Shown: positions 1 to 8,692 of the stretch, in pieces
Layout of the letters: each line of letters opens with the position of its first letter
Position numbering within the stretch: the stretch's first letter is position 1
DNA from: JAKACA01 sp050010115
GTDB taxonomy: Bacteria; Actinomycetota; Acidimicrobiia; Acidimicrobiales; Bog-793
Direction of reading: 5' to 3'
Length of the DNA stretch: 53,228 nt
NCBI GenBank assembly: GCA_050010115.1
Contig: JBEKLQ010000017.1
Span: 1 to 53,228 of the forward strand
Made by a program: the position numbers and the translations under genes
The notes under the pieces: generated by a model
Seen by the model: only the letters and a program-made list of their open reading frames with translations
The model's database searches: none
Told to the model about the DNA's origin: nothing

Positions 1-287
1 TCAATGGATTGGGTGCCTAGGGACCTAGTTTATAGGGAGGGTGCGCGCAAACTGCGGGCAGGTACTCCCCGAGACTCTACGTACGAGTACAACAACGCTG
101 CATCCCAGCACCTTCCCGTACGTCTTCTGTTACGTCACGGAGCCGAGTTGGGATGGGAATCGGCACGTTGAGGTGGGATCTTGAGCGGTCAGCACCGCGG
201 CGGTGGCACGCTGGCGCCATGCCGGCACCAGGCGCCCTGGGATCGTGGGCTGTCGGGACTCGCTCCACGTCGCTAACCTGCGGTCTG
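1..287. other. Left-edge region without a supported gene
   Basis: I see no convincing coding frame before the GTG start at 288. The reading frames here are Arg/Ser-rich, as expected of non-coding frames in GC-rich DNA. The stretch is slightly AT-richer near 25-45 (around TTTATAGG) and has short palindromes near 15-30 and 78-90. It is probably the intergenic and promoter region of the gene at 288. The gene to the left lies outside the window. Confidence 0.4.
274..279 (+). promoter_or_regulatory. -10 hexamer TAACCT of a probable leaderless mRNA
   Basis: TAACCT ends 8 bases before the GTG at 288, so transcription would begin at or within a base or two of the start codon. No purine-rich ribosome binding site precedes that GTG. 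No clear -35 is visible. Confidence 0.4.
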
Positions 288-1304
288 GTGACTGAACCCG
301 ATCTGTTCGCGCTCCCCGTGGACGAGGCCGATCTCGCGCGCCTCGAGGTGTGCCTGCGGGAGTCGGTGCTCGGGGAGGATCCGTTTCTCAACGAGGTCGC
401 CAGCCATCTGATCCAAGCTGGCGGTAAGCGGCTGAGGCCTGCCCTCGCGTTGACGGCGACCGGACTGCTGCCCGGGACGGTCAGCAGGGAGACGTTGCTC
501 GGCGGTGTCTCGGTTGAATTGGTCCACCTGGCATCGCTCTACCACGACGACGTCATGGACGAGGCCAGTCGGCGCCGCAGCGTCGACAGCGTCAACGCCC
601 GGTGGGGCAACCTGGTCGCGATCGTGGCCGGCGACTTCCTGCTGGCCCGATCGGCGGAGATCGCCGCCAGCCTCGGGCCGGAAGTAGCCGGGCTCCTCGC
701 CGCCACCCTTGCTCGTCTGTGCCAGGGCCAAGTCGCCGAGGTCCGGGCAGCGTTCCAGATCGACCGCGACGAGAAGGACTACCTGACGGCCATTGCCAAC
801 AAGACGGCCGCGCTGATCGCGACGGCCTGTCGCGTCGGCGGCCTCACCGCCGAGCTCGACCGAACGCAGATCGACGAGCTGACGGCGTTCGGTGAGGCCT
901 TCGGCATGGTGTTCCAAATCCGTGACGATGTCCTCGACGTGATCGCCACCGAGGAGGAGCTCGGCAAGAAGCCGGGCCAGGATCTCACCGAGGGCATCTA
1001 TACGCTCCCCGTTCAGCGAGCCCTGCAAGACCGGGTGCACGGGCCCAGGTTGAGAGACCTTCTCGGCAAGCCGCTCTCCGAGCACGAACGGGAGCTTGCC
1101 CGCGCCATTGTGGCATCTTCGCCGGGCATCCCCGCTGCCACCGAGATGGCGAGGGAATACGCCTCCGCCGCGTCGAAGGCCGCCTACCGGTTGGGCCACA
1201 ACCCGCTGGCGGCGGCGCTCTCGGCGCTCAGTATGCGGGTCGTCGACGATCTGGAGCGATTGGCGCTGGCGGCCCGGGAGCGTTTCGAGGCGCTGGCCGG
1301 CTGA
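288..1304 (+). CDS. Polyprenyl diphosphate synthase (trans-isoprenyl diphosphate synthase)
   Basis: This enzyme condenses isopentenyl diphosphate with an allylic diphosphate to make the long isoprenoid chain of menaquinone or a related carrier. The 338-residue protein has the GGKRLRP substrate-binding motif near residue 45. It also has the first aspartate-rich motif DDVMD and the second motif DDVLD within IRDDVLD. The frame stays open upstream to an ATG at 153. I prefer GTG 288 because it sits just after a -10 hexamer and the upstream 45 residues look non-coding. The gene converges on lysS with 10 bases between them. Product chain length cannot be read from the sequence, so heptaprenyl- or octaprenyl-type are both possible. 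Confidence 0.9.
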   Translation: MTEPDLFALPVDEADLARLEVCLRESVLGEDPFLNEVASHLIQAGGKRLRPALALTATGLLPGTVSRETLLGGVSVELVHLASLYHDDVMDEASRRRSVDSVNARWGNLVAIVAGDFLLARSAEIAASLGPEVAGLLAATLARLCQGQVAEVRAAFQIDRDEKDYLTAIANKTAALIATACRVGGLTAELDRTQIDELTAFGEAFGMVFQIRDDVLDVIATEEELGKKPGQDLTEGIYTLPVQRALQDRVHGPRLRDLLGKPLSEHERELARAIVASSPGIPAATEMAREYASAASKAAYRLGHNPLAAALSALSMRVVDDLERLALAARERFEALAG

Positions 1305-1312
1305 CGCCGGCC
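1295..1312. terminator. Hairpin between convergent genes
   Basis: GGCCGGC (1295-1301) and GCCGGCC (1306-1312) form a perfect 7-bp stem with a TGAC loop that contains the stop codon of the synthase gene. It sits between two convergent genes and could act in both directions. It has no T-run, so the terminator role is inferred. Confidence 0.4.
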
Positions 1313-1314
1313 GA

Positions 1315-2880
1315 TCAGCTCAGTCCTACTTCGGCGGCCACTTCATCGGCGGTGCCGGCTGCTCCATCCGCCGCGTCAACCCCCGCACCGGCCTCGGCCT
1401 CAGCGGCGTCCCGTCCGGCCCCTGGCCGGAGCGCGGGGAACAGCAGCACCTCCCGGATGTGGCCCACGTCCGCCAGCAGCATGACGAGACGGTCGATGCC
1501 GAGCCCGATCCCCCCGAGCGGCGGCATCCCACGCTCCAGGGCACGGACGAAGTCGTCATCCATCACCATCGCTTCCTCGTCGCCACGCTCGCGCTCGGCG
1601 ACCTGGGCGATGAACCGCTCCCGCTGGTCGTCAGGGTCGACCAACTCGCTGTAGCACTCGGCGATCTCCCGGCCGGCCGCGATCGGAGTGATCCGCTCGA
1701 CGTAGCCGGGTTTCGAGCGGTGCTTGCGGGTGAGCGGTGACACCGACTGTGGGTAGTCCGCCACATGCACAGGGCCCCACAGATTGGGCTCGGTCGTCTT
1801 CTCGTAGATCGCCGTCAAGACCTGCCCGACGTCGTCACCGGGATCCACTTCGACGCCGAGGCCGGCTGCCGCGGACTGCAACTCACCGAGCGGCGTCTCG
1901 AGGCTCACCTCGACCCCGGTCACCTCTGCGATGACCTCCGAGAGCGTTGCCTTGCGCCACGGCGGCGTCAGGTCGAGCTCCCGGCCCTGGAACGTCAACT
2001 TCGTGCTGCCGGTTGCCACGAGAGCGGCGCCGCTGACGAGGTACTCGACCAGCTCGGCCATATCGAGGTAGTCGGCGTACGCCTGGTAGGCCTCGAGCAT
2101 CGTGAATTCGGGGTTGTGCTTGGCGTCGAAACCTTCGTTCCGGAAGATACGGCCGAGCTCGAAGACGCGCTCAAAACCGCCGACCACGCACCGCTTCAGG
2201 TACAGCTCGGTGGCGATGCGCAGGTAGAAGTCCGCCCGCATCGAGTTGAAGCGTGTGATGAACGGCTTGGCGTTCGCTCCGCCGGCCTGGGGCAACAGGA
2301 CCGGCGTCTCCACCTCGACGTAGCCCCGGGCCCCGAGCAGCCTGCGGATCTCCGCCACGACGCGGGACCTCATGAGGAAGCGGTCCCTTACGCCCTCGTT
2401 CGCCCACAGATCGACCTCGCGCTGGCGGAAACGGACGTCGGGGTCGGTGATTCCCCGCCACTTGTCCCCGAACCCGTGCCGGGCGTGGGCGAGCAGCACC
2501 CAGGAGCTCACCTTCACCGACAGCTCACCCCGCCGGGTCCTCACGACCGGCCCGGTAGCGCCGACCCAGTCGCCGAGGCTCAAGCGCTTGAACTCGGCGA
2601 AGTTCTCGGTCAGCGCCTCGAGCGCGAACAGCTGCACCGATCCGGTCCAGTCGCGGAGCGTGGCGAAAGCGAGCTTCCCTTGAACCCGGACCAGCATCAG
2701 ACGGCCGGCGACCGTCACCACGTCGCCCGACTCCTCCCCGTCGGCGAGCCGGCCGGCGTAGGCGGCGGCGAGCTCGCCGGCAGGAGTCGTGCCCGCGTAC
2801 CGGTACGGGACCCCAGGTGGCCCGTGCGGCTTGGGCTCCCCGGGGCCGCCCGTGTCCTTAGCGTGCTGGTCGTCGCTCAT
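1315..2880 (-). CDS. lysS: Lysyl-tRNA synthetase, class II
   Basis: The enzyme charges tRNA-Lys with lysine in the cytosol. The 521-residue protein has an N-terminal OB-fold anticodon-binding domain (about 50-135). Class II motif 2 (FELGRIFRNEGFDAKHNPEF, about 240-259) and motif 3 (GIGLGIDRLVMLL, near 465) follow. ATG 2880 is chosen because its ATGA overlaps the coaX stop by 4 bases; the frame is open further upstream but runs through coaX. Beyond motif 3 there is an Ala/Glu/Gly/Asp-rich tail of about 35 residues that is not part of the catalytic core. It is the last gene of the cofactor operon, as in M. tuberculosis, where lysS also lies downstream of coaX. Confidence 0.96.
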   Translation of the reverse strand: MSDDQHAKDTGGPGEPKPHGPPGVPYRYAGTTPAGELAAAYAGRLADGEESGDVVTVAGRLMLVRVQGKLAFATLRDWTGSVQLFALEALTENFAEFKRLSLGDWVGATGPVVRTRRGELSVKVSSWVLLAHARHGFGDKWRGITDPDVRFRQREVDLWANEGVRDRFLMRSRVVAEIRRLLGARGYVEVETPVLLPQAGGANAKPFITRFNSMRADFYLRIATELYLKRCVVGGFERVFELGRIFRNEGFDAKHNPEFTMLEAYQAYADYLDMAELVEYLVSGAALVATGSTKLTFQGRELDLTPPWRKATLSEVIAEVTGVEVSLETPLGELQSAAAGLGVEVDPGDDVGQVLTAIYEKTTEPNLWGPVHVADYPQSVSPLTRKHRSKPGYVERITPIAAGREIAECYSELVDPDDQRERFIAQVAERERGDEEAMVMDDDFVRALERGMPPLGGIGLGIDRLVMLLADVGHIREVLLFPALRPGAGRDAAEAEAGAGVDAADGAAGTADEVAAEVGLS

Positions 2881-3722
2881 GGCCGCACACCCGATCGCTC
2901 GACGTTCCGTTCGAACACGAGGCGGAGACCGTGCAGGGTCAACCAGGGCTCGTGATGATCGATCTCCCGCGACAGCGGCCTGATCACCGCAGCGAGACCA
3001 CCGGTGGCGATGACGGTCGCCTCCCCCAGCTCGTCTTTGATGCGACGGCACAGGCCGTCGACGAGACCGACGTGGCCGTAGATCACGCCGGACCGGATCG
3101 ATTCGACCGTGGACTTGCCGATCACATGCCGAGGCTCGACGAGCTCCACCCGGGGCAGCGCCGCTGCATGGGCGAACAGCGCATCGGTCGAAATCTCGAT
3201 CCCGGGCGTGATGGCGCCTCCCAGGTACTCGCCCGCCGCTGATATCACGTCGAAGGTCGTCGCCGTCCCGAGGTCGACGACCACGAGCGGCGGCTCGAAC
3301 AGGTCGAGCGCTGCGACAGCATTGGCGATCCGGTCGGCGCCGACCTCTTTCGGGTTGTCGTAGAGAATCGGCATCCCGGTGCGGATGCCCGGCTCGATGA
3401 CGACCGTCGGCACCGGGAACCAGCGCTGGGCCATCTCGCGCAGCGCAGACGTGGCCGAGGGGACCGAGGAGGAGATCGCCAGACCGGATAGTTGGCGCTG
3501 GAGCTCGTCACCACGGATGTCGTGGCCGACGAGCCGCAGGTAGTCGACGAGCAAGAGCGCGTGCTCGTCGGCGGTGCGGTCCGCCACCGTGGCGATCCTC
3601 CAGTGGTAACGCAGATCGGGCAGCTCGCCGATGGCACGCCGCCCGACGGCGGACGGATCCGGCGTGGTGTCGAACACACCGATGACGGTATGGGTGTTCC
3701 CGACGTCGAGGGCGAGCAGCAC
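2877..3722 (-). CDS. coaX: Type III pantothenate kinase
   Basis: The enzyme phosphorylates pantothenate, the first step of coenzyme A synthesis. The 281-residue protein opens with the acetate/sugar-kinase-type phosphate motif DVGNTHT (residues 6-12). It also carries GADRIANAVAA and VVDLGTATTFDV, all diagnostic of CoaX rather than CoaA. The start is GTG 3722, 9 bases after the nadC stop. Its stop overlaps the lysS start by 4 bases. With panC upstream, the operon contains two pantothenate/CoA steps, while panB and panD are not in the window. Confidence 0.95.
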   Translation of the reverse strand: MLLALDVGNTHTVIGVFDTTPDPSAVGRRAIGELPDLRYHWRIATVADRTADEHALLLVDYLRLVGHDIRGDELQRQLSGLAISSSVPSATSALREMAQRWFPVPTVVIEPGIRTGMPILYDNPKEVGADRIANAVAALDLFEPPLVVVDLGTATTFDVISAAGEYLGGAITPGIEISTDALFAHAAALPRVELVEPRHVIGKSTVESIRSGVIYGHVGLVDGLCRRIKDELGEATVIATGGLAAVIRPLSREIDHHEPWLTLHGLRLVFERNVERSGVRP

Positions 3723-3731
3723 GGAAAGTGT

Positions 3732-4691
3732 CTAGCCGAGGCCGTGAGGGGACTCGGACACGGGGCTACGCGGCGGCTCGGGTACGGACACAGGCGGTTC
3801 GTGCACGATGGTGGCCGGCGGCGCGTCCATGAGGTCGAGGCCGATGTCGAGGATGGCCGCCGAATGCGTGAGCGCTCCCACCGACACGAAATCGGCACCG
3901 GATCCCGCCAGGGCGCCCACGGTCTCGAGCGTGACGCCCCCCGACGCCTCGACCAGCACGGAACCTGCTCGGCCGCGAGGGTGTGCACGGACGAGGTCGA
4001 CGCAGTCACGAAGCTGGGCCGGGGTCATGTTGTCGCACAGGACGAGGGTGGCCCCGGCTTCGACCGCCTCGGCCACCTGGTCGATACGGTCGCACTCGAC
4101 CTCAAGCATCCTCCCCGGCCACAGCTCGAGCGCGCGTTCGACGGCTTCGGTGATCGACGCGTGCCCGAGATGGTTGTCCTTCACCAGCACGCCTTCGGAG
4201 AGGCTGCCTCGGTGGTTCGTCCCGCCGCCGGCGCGCACCGCCGCCTTCTCGAGAGCTCGCAGGCCGGGCGTGGTCTTTCGGGTGTCGAGGATCCGGCAGC
4301 CAGGGTTGTGGGCAGTGGCGGCCTCGACGAAGCGCGACGTCAGCGTTGCGACGCCGGAGAGGTGGCAGAGGAAGTTGAGCGCGGTGCGCTCGGCGGTGAC
4401 GATGGAGGCGAACCGGCCGCGTAGCGAGGCGATCACTTCGCCCGGCACCACCAGGTCGCCGTCGTCCAACCTGAGCGTCAGCTCCAGCCCCGCGTCGACC
4501 TGGTGGCACGTTTCGAGCACGCACGCGGTCCCAGCCACGACGCCATAGGACCGGCTGACGAAGGCAGCTTCGCCCAGAGCGGACTCCGGCAGCAGAGCGG
4601 CGGTGATGTCACCCAGCGGGAGGAGATCTTCCTCCAGCGCGAGAGCGACGGCGCGGCGCACCGCCGACAGCGGTGGGTGAAGACGGCTCAA
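3732..4691 (-). CDS. nadC: Nicotinate-nucleotide diphosphorylase (quinolinate phosphoribosyltransferase)
   Basis: The enzyme converts quinolinate and PRPP to nicotinate mononucleotide with release of CO2. The 319-residue protein shows GVATLTSRFV, the ILDTRKTTPGLRALEK loop with catalytic and PRPP-binding Arg and Lys residues, RAGGGTNHRGSL and VKDNHL. The start is TTG 4691, whose TTGA overlaps the nadB stop. The last 30 or so residues are Pro/Ser-rich and beyond the family core. Directly after nadB, it forms the second half of a de novo NAD branch; nadA is not beside them. Confidence 0.95.
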   Translation of the reverse strand: MSRLHPPLSAVRRAVALALEEDLLPLGDITAALLPESALGEAAFVSRSYGVVAGTACVLETCHQVDAGLELTLRLDDGDLVVPGEVIASLRGRFASIVTAERTALNFLCHLSGVATLTSRFVEAATAHNPGCRILDTRKTTPGLRALEKAAVRAGGGTNHRGSLSEGVLVKDNHLGHASITEAVERALELWPGRMLEVECDRIDQVAEAVEAGATLVLCDNMTPAQLRDCVDLVRAHPRGRAGSVLVEASGGVTLETVGALAGSGADFVSVGALTHSAAILDIGLDLMDAPPATIVHEPPVSVPEPPRSPVSESPHGLG

Positions 4692-6337
4692 CGCTGTGCC
4701 CCGTGGACCAGGCGGACGAGGTAGTCCGCCGAGGAGTCCGGGAAATCCGAGCGGGTGTGTGCTCCCCGACTCTCCTCCCGGGCAGAAGCCGCTTCGACGA
4801 GCGCCCTGGCGAGAACCAGGAGGTTCGAGAGTTCGGCGTGGGCCGCGGTCCGCGCGCTGACGGGTGGCAGTGCTCGCCCGATCTCGTCGACGACCTTCGC
4901 CGCCGCTGCCAGCGACGCTCCGTCACGGACCACGCCGGCGTTGGCGGTGAGGGCAGCTTGGAGCGCCGCCCGGCTCTCGGCGACGGAATCGCCAGCCGAT
5001 CCGCCAGCCGAACCCACGGCAGGACCCACGGCCGGTGCAGACGACGACACGGCGTCCGGTACCGCAGATGACGGACCGCTGCTGGCGCACCGGCAGTTGT
5101 CGAGCTTGCGGAGCGGGATCGTCGGGTGCTCCGCGAGGACACCGGTCCGGCCACCGGAGTCGCCCGGCGAGCGGTCGGACATGATGGCATCGACGACCCG
5201 GGCGCCGAAGACCATGCCCTCCAGCAAGGAGTTGGAGGCGAGGCGGTTGGCGCCGTGGACACCGGTGCAGGCGGTTTCTCCGGCGGCCCAAAGGCCGGGG
5301 AGTGCCGTGGCGCCATCGAGGTCGGTCAGGATCCCGCCGCTCAAGTAGTGCGCCGCCGGTGCCACAGGGAGCCAGTCACGAGCCGGATCGAGCCCGACGG
5401 ACGTGAGCGACACGTAGATCGTCGGGAAACGACGAGCGAAGTCCTCGAGACCGGTGCAGTCCAGCCAGACGTGCTCCGAGCCGGTCGAGGCCAGCTCGCG
5501 GGCGATCGCCCTGCTCACCACGTCACGCGGAGCGAGCTCCTCGACGAACCGTTCGCCGTCCGCGCCCCGGAGCAGCGCTCCGTGACCCCGCAGCGCCTCG
5601 GAGACGAGTGGGCGAGGCATCGCCGGGTGGTGGAGCGCCGTCGGGTGGAACTGCACGAATTCCAGGTCCGCCACTGGGACGCCCGCTCGCACGGCCATGG
5701 CGATGCCGTCACCGGTCGCCTCGGCCGGGTTCGTCGTCACTGCAAACAGTTGGCCGGCTCCACCGCACGCCAGCACGACGTGGGTCGCCTCCACACGTTG
5801 GGCGACCCCGGCCGGATCGAGGGCGACGACGCCAGTGCACCGCCCGTTCTCGACGACGAGGTCACGGGCGAACCAGTGCTCGAGTACTGCTGCGGCGCTC
5901 GCTTCGACGGCATCGACGAGCGCCCGCTCCACCTCAGCACCGGTGGCGGTGCCGCCGGCGTGCAGGATCCGCGGCATCGAGTGGCCACCCTCGCGCGCTC
6001 GCGCCAGCTCGCCGGCCGGGCCACGGTCGAACACCGCACCGAGGGCGATCAGCTCGTGCACCCGCGCCGGGCCTTCGTCGACGAGGACTCGAACGGCAGC
6101 CTCGTCACACAGGCCGGCGCCGGCGCGCAACGTGTCGGCCAAATGGAGGTCGGTCGAGTCCTCGTCACCCGGCAACACCGCTGCGACGCCACCTTGGGCC
6201 CACCGGGTTGTCGCCTGCTCGAGCACCCCTTTGGTGAGCACCCCGACTCGGGCCTCGGCCAACTGGCCAAGCCGGACGGCAGCCGACAGGCCCGCAACGC
6301 CGCTGCCGATGACGAGCACGTCGAGCCGTTCGCTCAC
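4688..6337 (-). CDS. nadB: L-aspartate oxidase
   Basis: This FAD enzyme oxidises L-aspartate to iminoaspartate for quinolinate synthesis. The 549-residue protein has the N-terminal dinucleotide fold GSGVAGLSAA (about 12-21) and TTRWAQGG. FVQFHPTAL and the C-terminal substrate/FAD region HGANRLASNSLLEG follow. An Ala/Gly/Ser-rich low-complexity stretch (roughly residues 420-460) interrupts the helical C-terminal domain and is unlike the usual family sequence. The start is GTG 6337, whose GTGA overlaps the panC stop. It is coupled to nadC downstream. Confidence 0.95.
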   Translation of the reverse strand: MSERLDVLVIGSGVAGLSAAVRLGQLAEARVGVLTKGVLEQATTRWAQGGVAAVLPGDEDSTDLHLADTLRAGAGLCDEAAVRVLVDEGPARVHELIALGAVFDRGPAGELARAREGGHSMPRILHAGGTATGAEVERALVDAVEASAAAVLEHWFARDLVVENGRCTGVVALDPAGVAQRVEATHVVLACGGAGQLFAVTTNPAEATGDGIAMAVRAGVPVADLEFVQFHPTALHHPAMPRPLVSEALRGHGALLRGADGERFVEELAPRDVVSRAIARELASTGSEHVWLDCTGLEDFARRFPTIYVSLTSVGLDPARDWLPVAPAAHYLSGGILTDLDGATALPGLWAAGETACTGVHGANRLASNSLLEGMVFGARVVDAIMSDRSPGDSGGRTGVLAEHPTIPLRKLDNCRCASSGPSSAVPDAVSSSAPAVGPAVGSAGGSAGDSVAESRAALQAALTANAGVVRDGASLAAAAKVVDEIGRALPPVSARTAAHAELSNLLVLARALVEAASAREESRGAHTRSDFPDSSADYLVRLVHGAQR

Positions 6338-7329
6338 CGGTCGGGCTCCTCCACGGCGGGGCTCGGCCCTATGGACATCGGCCCTATGGACATCGGCCCT
6401 ATGGACATCGGCCCTATGGACATCGGCCCTACAGACATCGGCCCCACAGACGCCGGCCCCACAGTCGCCGGCGCCACGGGCGACAGCGAGGCGGCGACGT
6501 TGTCGATCAGGCGGATCGGCCCCACCTGGGCAGCCACGAGCAACCTCACCTCGGACTCGATGTCGAGCACTGGGCGCAGCGATACGGGATCGGCCACAAC
6601 GGCGTAGTCCATGTCGACCATCGGCTCGGCTCGCAACACACCGGCCATAGCGTGCTCGACCGGGGCCGGGTTGCGCTCACCGCCGGCGATCAGGTCCCGC
6701 CCCGTGCGAAGTGCACGCCAGAGCGTGGCTGCCGCCTCCCGCTCCGGCGGGCTCAACCTCGAGTTGCGGCTGGCCATGGCCAGGCCGTCGGGCTCCCGCA
6801 CGGTCGGGCAGCCTACGACGTCAACCCCGAGATCGAGATCCGCCACGAGCCGCCGGACGATCGCCAACTGCTGGAAGTCCTTCTCACCGAAGTAGGCACG
6901 GCAGCTGCCGGCGAGGCCGAGCAGCTTCGTGACGATGGTCGCGACGCCGACAAAGTGCCCTGGGCGGGACGTGCCTTCGAGCACCTGTGCCAATGCGCCT
7001 GGCTCCACGGTCGTCTCGGTCGGTCCTGCGGGGTACATCTCGGCCACCGACGGAACGAACACCACGTCGACGTCGGCGTCCCGGCACCGCTCGAGGTCCG
7101 TGTCGAGATCGCGGGGGTAGCCGGCCAGGTCCGCCGCATCGCCGAACTGCGTCGGGTTCACGAAGATCGTGACGGCCACACAGTCACAACCCGACCGGGC
7201 GGCCTCCACGAGGGCGAGATGGCCGGCATGCAGTGCGCCCATCGTCGGCACGAGGCCGACCGACCCGCCACCGTCCCGGGCCGACTGGAGCGCCTTGCGG
7301 AATGCCTCCTTGGTCTCGACCAGGTCCAC
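6334..7329 (-). CDS. panC: Pantothenate synthetase with pentapeptide-repeat tail
   Basis: The enzyme joins pantoate and beta-alanine using ATP. The 331-residue form begins at GTG 7329, giving the family-typical start a few residues before VGLVPTMGALHAGH, the HIGH-type nucleotide motif. FVNPTQF and the KDFQQLAI region follow. The frame is open to an ATG at 7416, but that would overlap DUF2520 by 26 bases and add 29 non-family residues. After the normal C-terminus there is an extra tail of about 45 residues made largely of (MSIGP)n, encoded by a 15-bp tandem repeat. The stop overlaps the nadB start by 4 bases. Confidence 0.92.
   Translation of the reverse strand: MDLVETKEAFRKALQSARDGGGSVGLVPTMGALHAGHLALVEAARSGCDCVAVTIFVNPTQFGDAADLAGYPRDLDTDLERCRDADVDVVFVPSVAEMYPAGPTETTVEPGALAQVLEGTSRPGHFVGVATIVTKLLGLAGSCRAYFGEKDFQQLAIVRRLVADLDLGVDVVGCPTVREPDGLAMASRNSRLSPPEREAAATLWRALRTGRDLIAGGERNPAPVEHAMAGVLRAEPMVDMDYAVVADPVSLRPVLDIESEVRLLVAAQVGPIRLIDNVAASLSPVAPATVGPASVGPMSVGPMSIGPMSIGPMSIGPMSIGPSPAVEEPDR
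6365..6469. repeat. 15-bp tandem repeat in the 3' end of panC
   Basis: Seven units of GGCCCTATGGACATC (plus-strand form) run from 6365 to 6469. The first four are identical and the last three have diverged. Because the unit is 15 bases, copy-number change keeps the panC frame and only alters the length of the MSIGP tail. The unit encodes isoleucine with ATA, a codon expected to be rare in DNA of this composition. Confidence 0.95.
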
Positions 7330-7390
7330 TAGGGATGCTGCCGCGGAGGGGCAAGCGCTGGCACGAGCGGCACAGGTCCCGGCACGGCGC

Positions 7391-8161
7391 CTAGCTGGTC
7401 GGGATGTGCTCGGCATCGGCGAGCAGGTGCTCGTCGATCAAGCGCTCCGTCAAGCACTCGGCCAGGCGTTCGGCCAGCGCCACACCAGAGTCGTAGCCCG
7501 GTAGCTCGGCCCGATCGAGCACCGCACGGTGACGGTCGATCGTGACTCCGTCGCCCCGGGATGCCGGGCCGGTGAGGGCGCGTTGTGGTCCGAGCATCGC
7601 CACGTCGTCCAGTGCGCCTCGGGCGAGCGGCAAGAAGGCTTCGAGCGGGAGGCCGACTGACTGCGCCACGCGCTCCACCTGGCCGAGCAGCCCGACAAGA
7701 TGGTTGGCGGCGATGCAGGCAGCTGCGTGGTAGGAAGCCCGCTGCTCGTCAGGCACGACGATCGGCTGGCCGCCCAGCTTGAGCGCCAGGTCGGTCGCCA
7801 GCTGGTCGCCGGCGACGGCGAAGAACGGGTGGCCGCGCAACCGGAGCGTGCCGATCACGGGATCGGGCAGGGTGACGAGCGGGTGCAACGACGCCCGTCG
7901 TGGGTGCGGAGCGAGCACCTCGAGACCCAGCGAGCCCGAGCAGTGCAGGACAACCGTCGTGGCGACCGGCTCGATGGCAGCGGCCACCTGGGCGACGAGG
8001 CGATCAGGCACCGCCAGGAGTACGGCATCGGTGTCGCGGGCTGCGTCGCCGAACGCGTCGGATCGGTGCAGTACCCCCCGTACCTCGATGCCCACGGCGG
8101 CGAGCGCGCCTTCGAAGGACTTGCCGGCGCGTCCCCCGCCGACGATGCGAATCGACGTCAT
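7391..8161 (-). CDS. DUF2520-type Rossmann-like oxidoreductase
   Basis: The 256-residue protein starts with a nucleotide-binding turn, RIVGGGRAGKS (about 5-15). It continues with a ketopantoate-reductase-like N-terminal fold and the LHCSGSLG and ASLHPLVTLPD segments typical of the DUF2520 family. The helical C-terminal half has AAACIAANHLVGLL. Its substrate is not established. In actinobacteria it is regularly found next to panC (Rv3603c beside Rv3602c in M. tuberculosis), which suggests a pantothenate-related role. ATG 8161 lies 48 bases after the folK stop, a longer gap than elsewhere in the operon. Confidence 0.85.
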   Translation of the reverse strand: MTSIRIVGGGRAGKSFEGALAAVGIEVRGVLHRSDAFGDAARDTDAVLLAVPDRLVAQVAAAIEPVATTVVLHCSGSLGLEVLAPHPRRASLHPLVTLPDPVIGTLRLRGHPFFAVAGDQLATDLALKLGGQPIVVPDEQRASYHAAACIAANHLVGLLGQVERVAQSVGLPLEAFLPLARGALDDVAMLGPQRALTGPASRGDGVTIDRHRAVLDRAELPGYDSGVALAERLAECLTERLIDEHLLADAEHIPTS

Positions 8162-8209
8162 TGTTGTACAGCCTCGCTCTCAATCCAGCCCTGCAGGGGT
8201 GCCGGTCGT

Positions 8210-8692
8210 TCAGCTGTGGTCGATGGTACCAATCCTGCGCACGTCGGTCGCCAGTGTCGCCGCCCCGGGCACCGTCGCCCGCCAGCCAGGCGGGACGAGC
8301 CCGGGGTCCAGCTCTTCGAGAGGTGCGAGCACGAAGCCCCGCTCCGTCATCCGCGGGTGCGGCACGGTGAGATCCGGGTCGTCGAGCTGGACACCCTCGA
8401 TCCACAGGACGTCGACGTCCAGCGTTCGTGGGCCGTTACGGACCGTCTGCACTCTGCCGGCGTCTGCTTCGAGACGGTGGGCAAGTGCGAGCAGCTCACC
8501 GGGGGGGAGATCGGTTTCGATACGCACCACGACGTTGAGATAGGGACCCTGTGCCGGGCCACCGACCGGTGCGGTCTCGTAAACCGACGATGTGAGCAGG
8601 TTTGGATCGACCTTCCGCAGCGCGCCGGTGGCACGGCGCAGATATGCCATCCGGTCGCCGAGGTTCGAACCGAGCCCGAGGTAGGCCTTCAC
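8210..8692 (-). CDS. folK: 2-amino-4-hydroxy-6-hydroxymethyldihydropteridine pyrophosphokinase
   Basis: The enzyme transfers pyrophosphate from ATP to the hydroxymethyl-dihydropterin precursor of folate. The 160-residue protein has YLGLGSNLGDR at the N-terminus. It also has YETAPVGGPAQGPYLN and the signature RNGPRTLDVDVLW with the Mg-binding DVD pair. PHPRMTERGFVLAPL closes the core. The start is GTG 8692, whose GTGA overlaps the folB stop. Length and motifs are normal for the family. Confidence 0.96.
   Translation of the reverse strand: MKAYLGLGSNLGDRMAYLRRATGALRKVDPNLLTSSVYETAPVGGPAQGPYLNVVVRIETDLPPGELLALAHRLEADAGRVQTVRNGPRTLDVDVLWIEGVQLDDPDLTVPHPRMTERGFVLAPLEELDPGLVPPGWRATVPGAATLATDVRRIGTIDHS

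Noticed and set aside
5126..6607. Long plus-strand frame opposite nadB and panC, ending in a MDIGP repeat
   Set aside because: It is the antisense shadow of nadB and panC. The minus-strand frames carry all family motifs, and the repeat appears in both only because the 15-bp unit is open in several frames.
8660..8685. GGTTCGAACC, resembling a tRNA T-loop
   Set aside because: It lies in the conserved GLGSNLGDR codons of folK, and no acceptor or anticodon stems can be folded around it.
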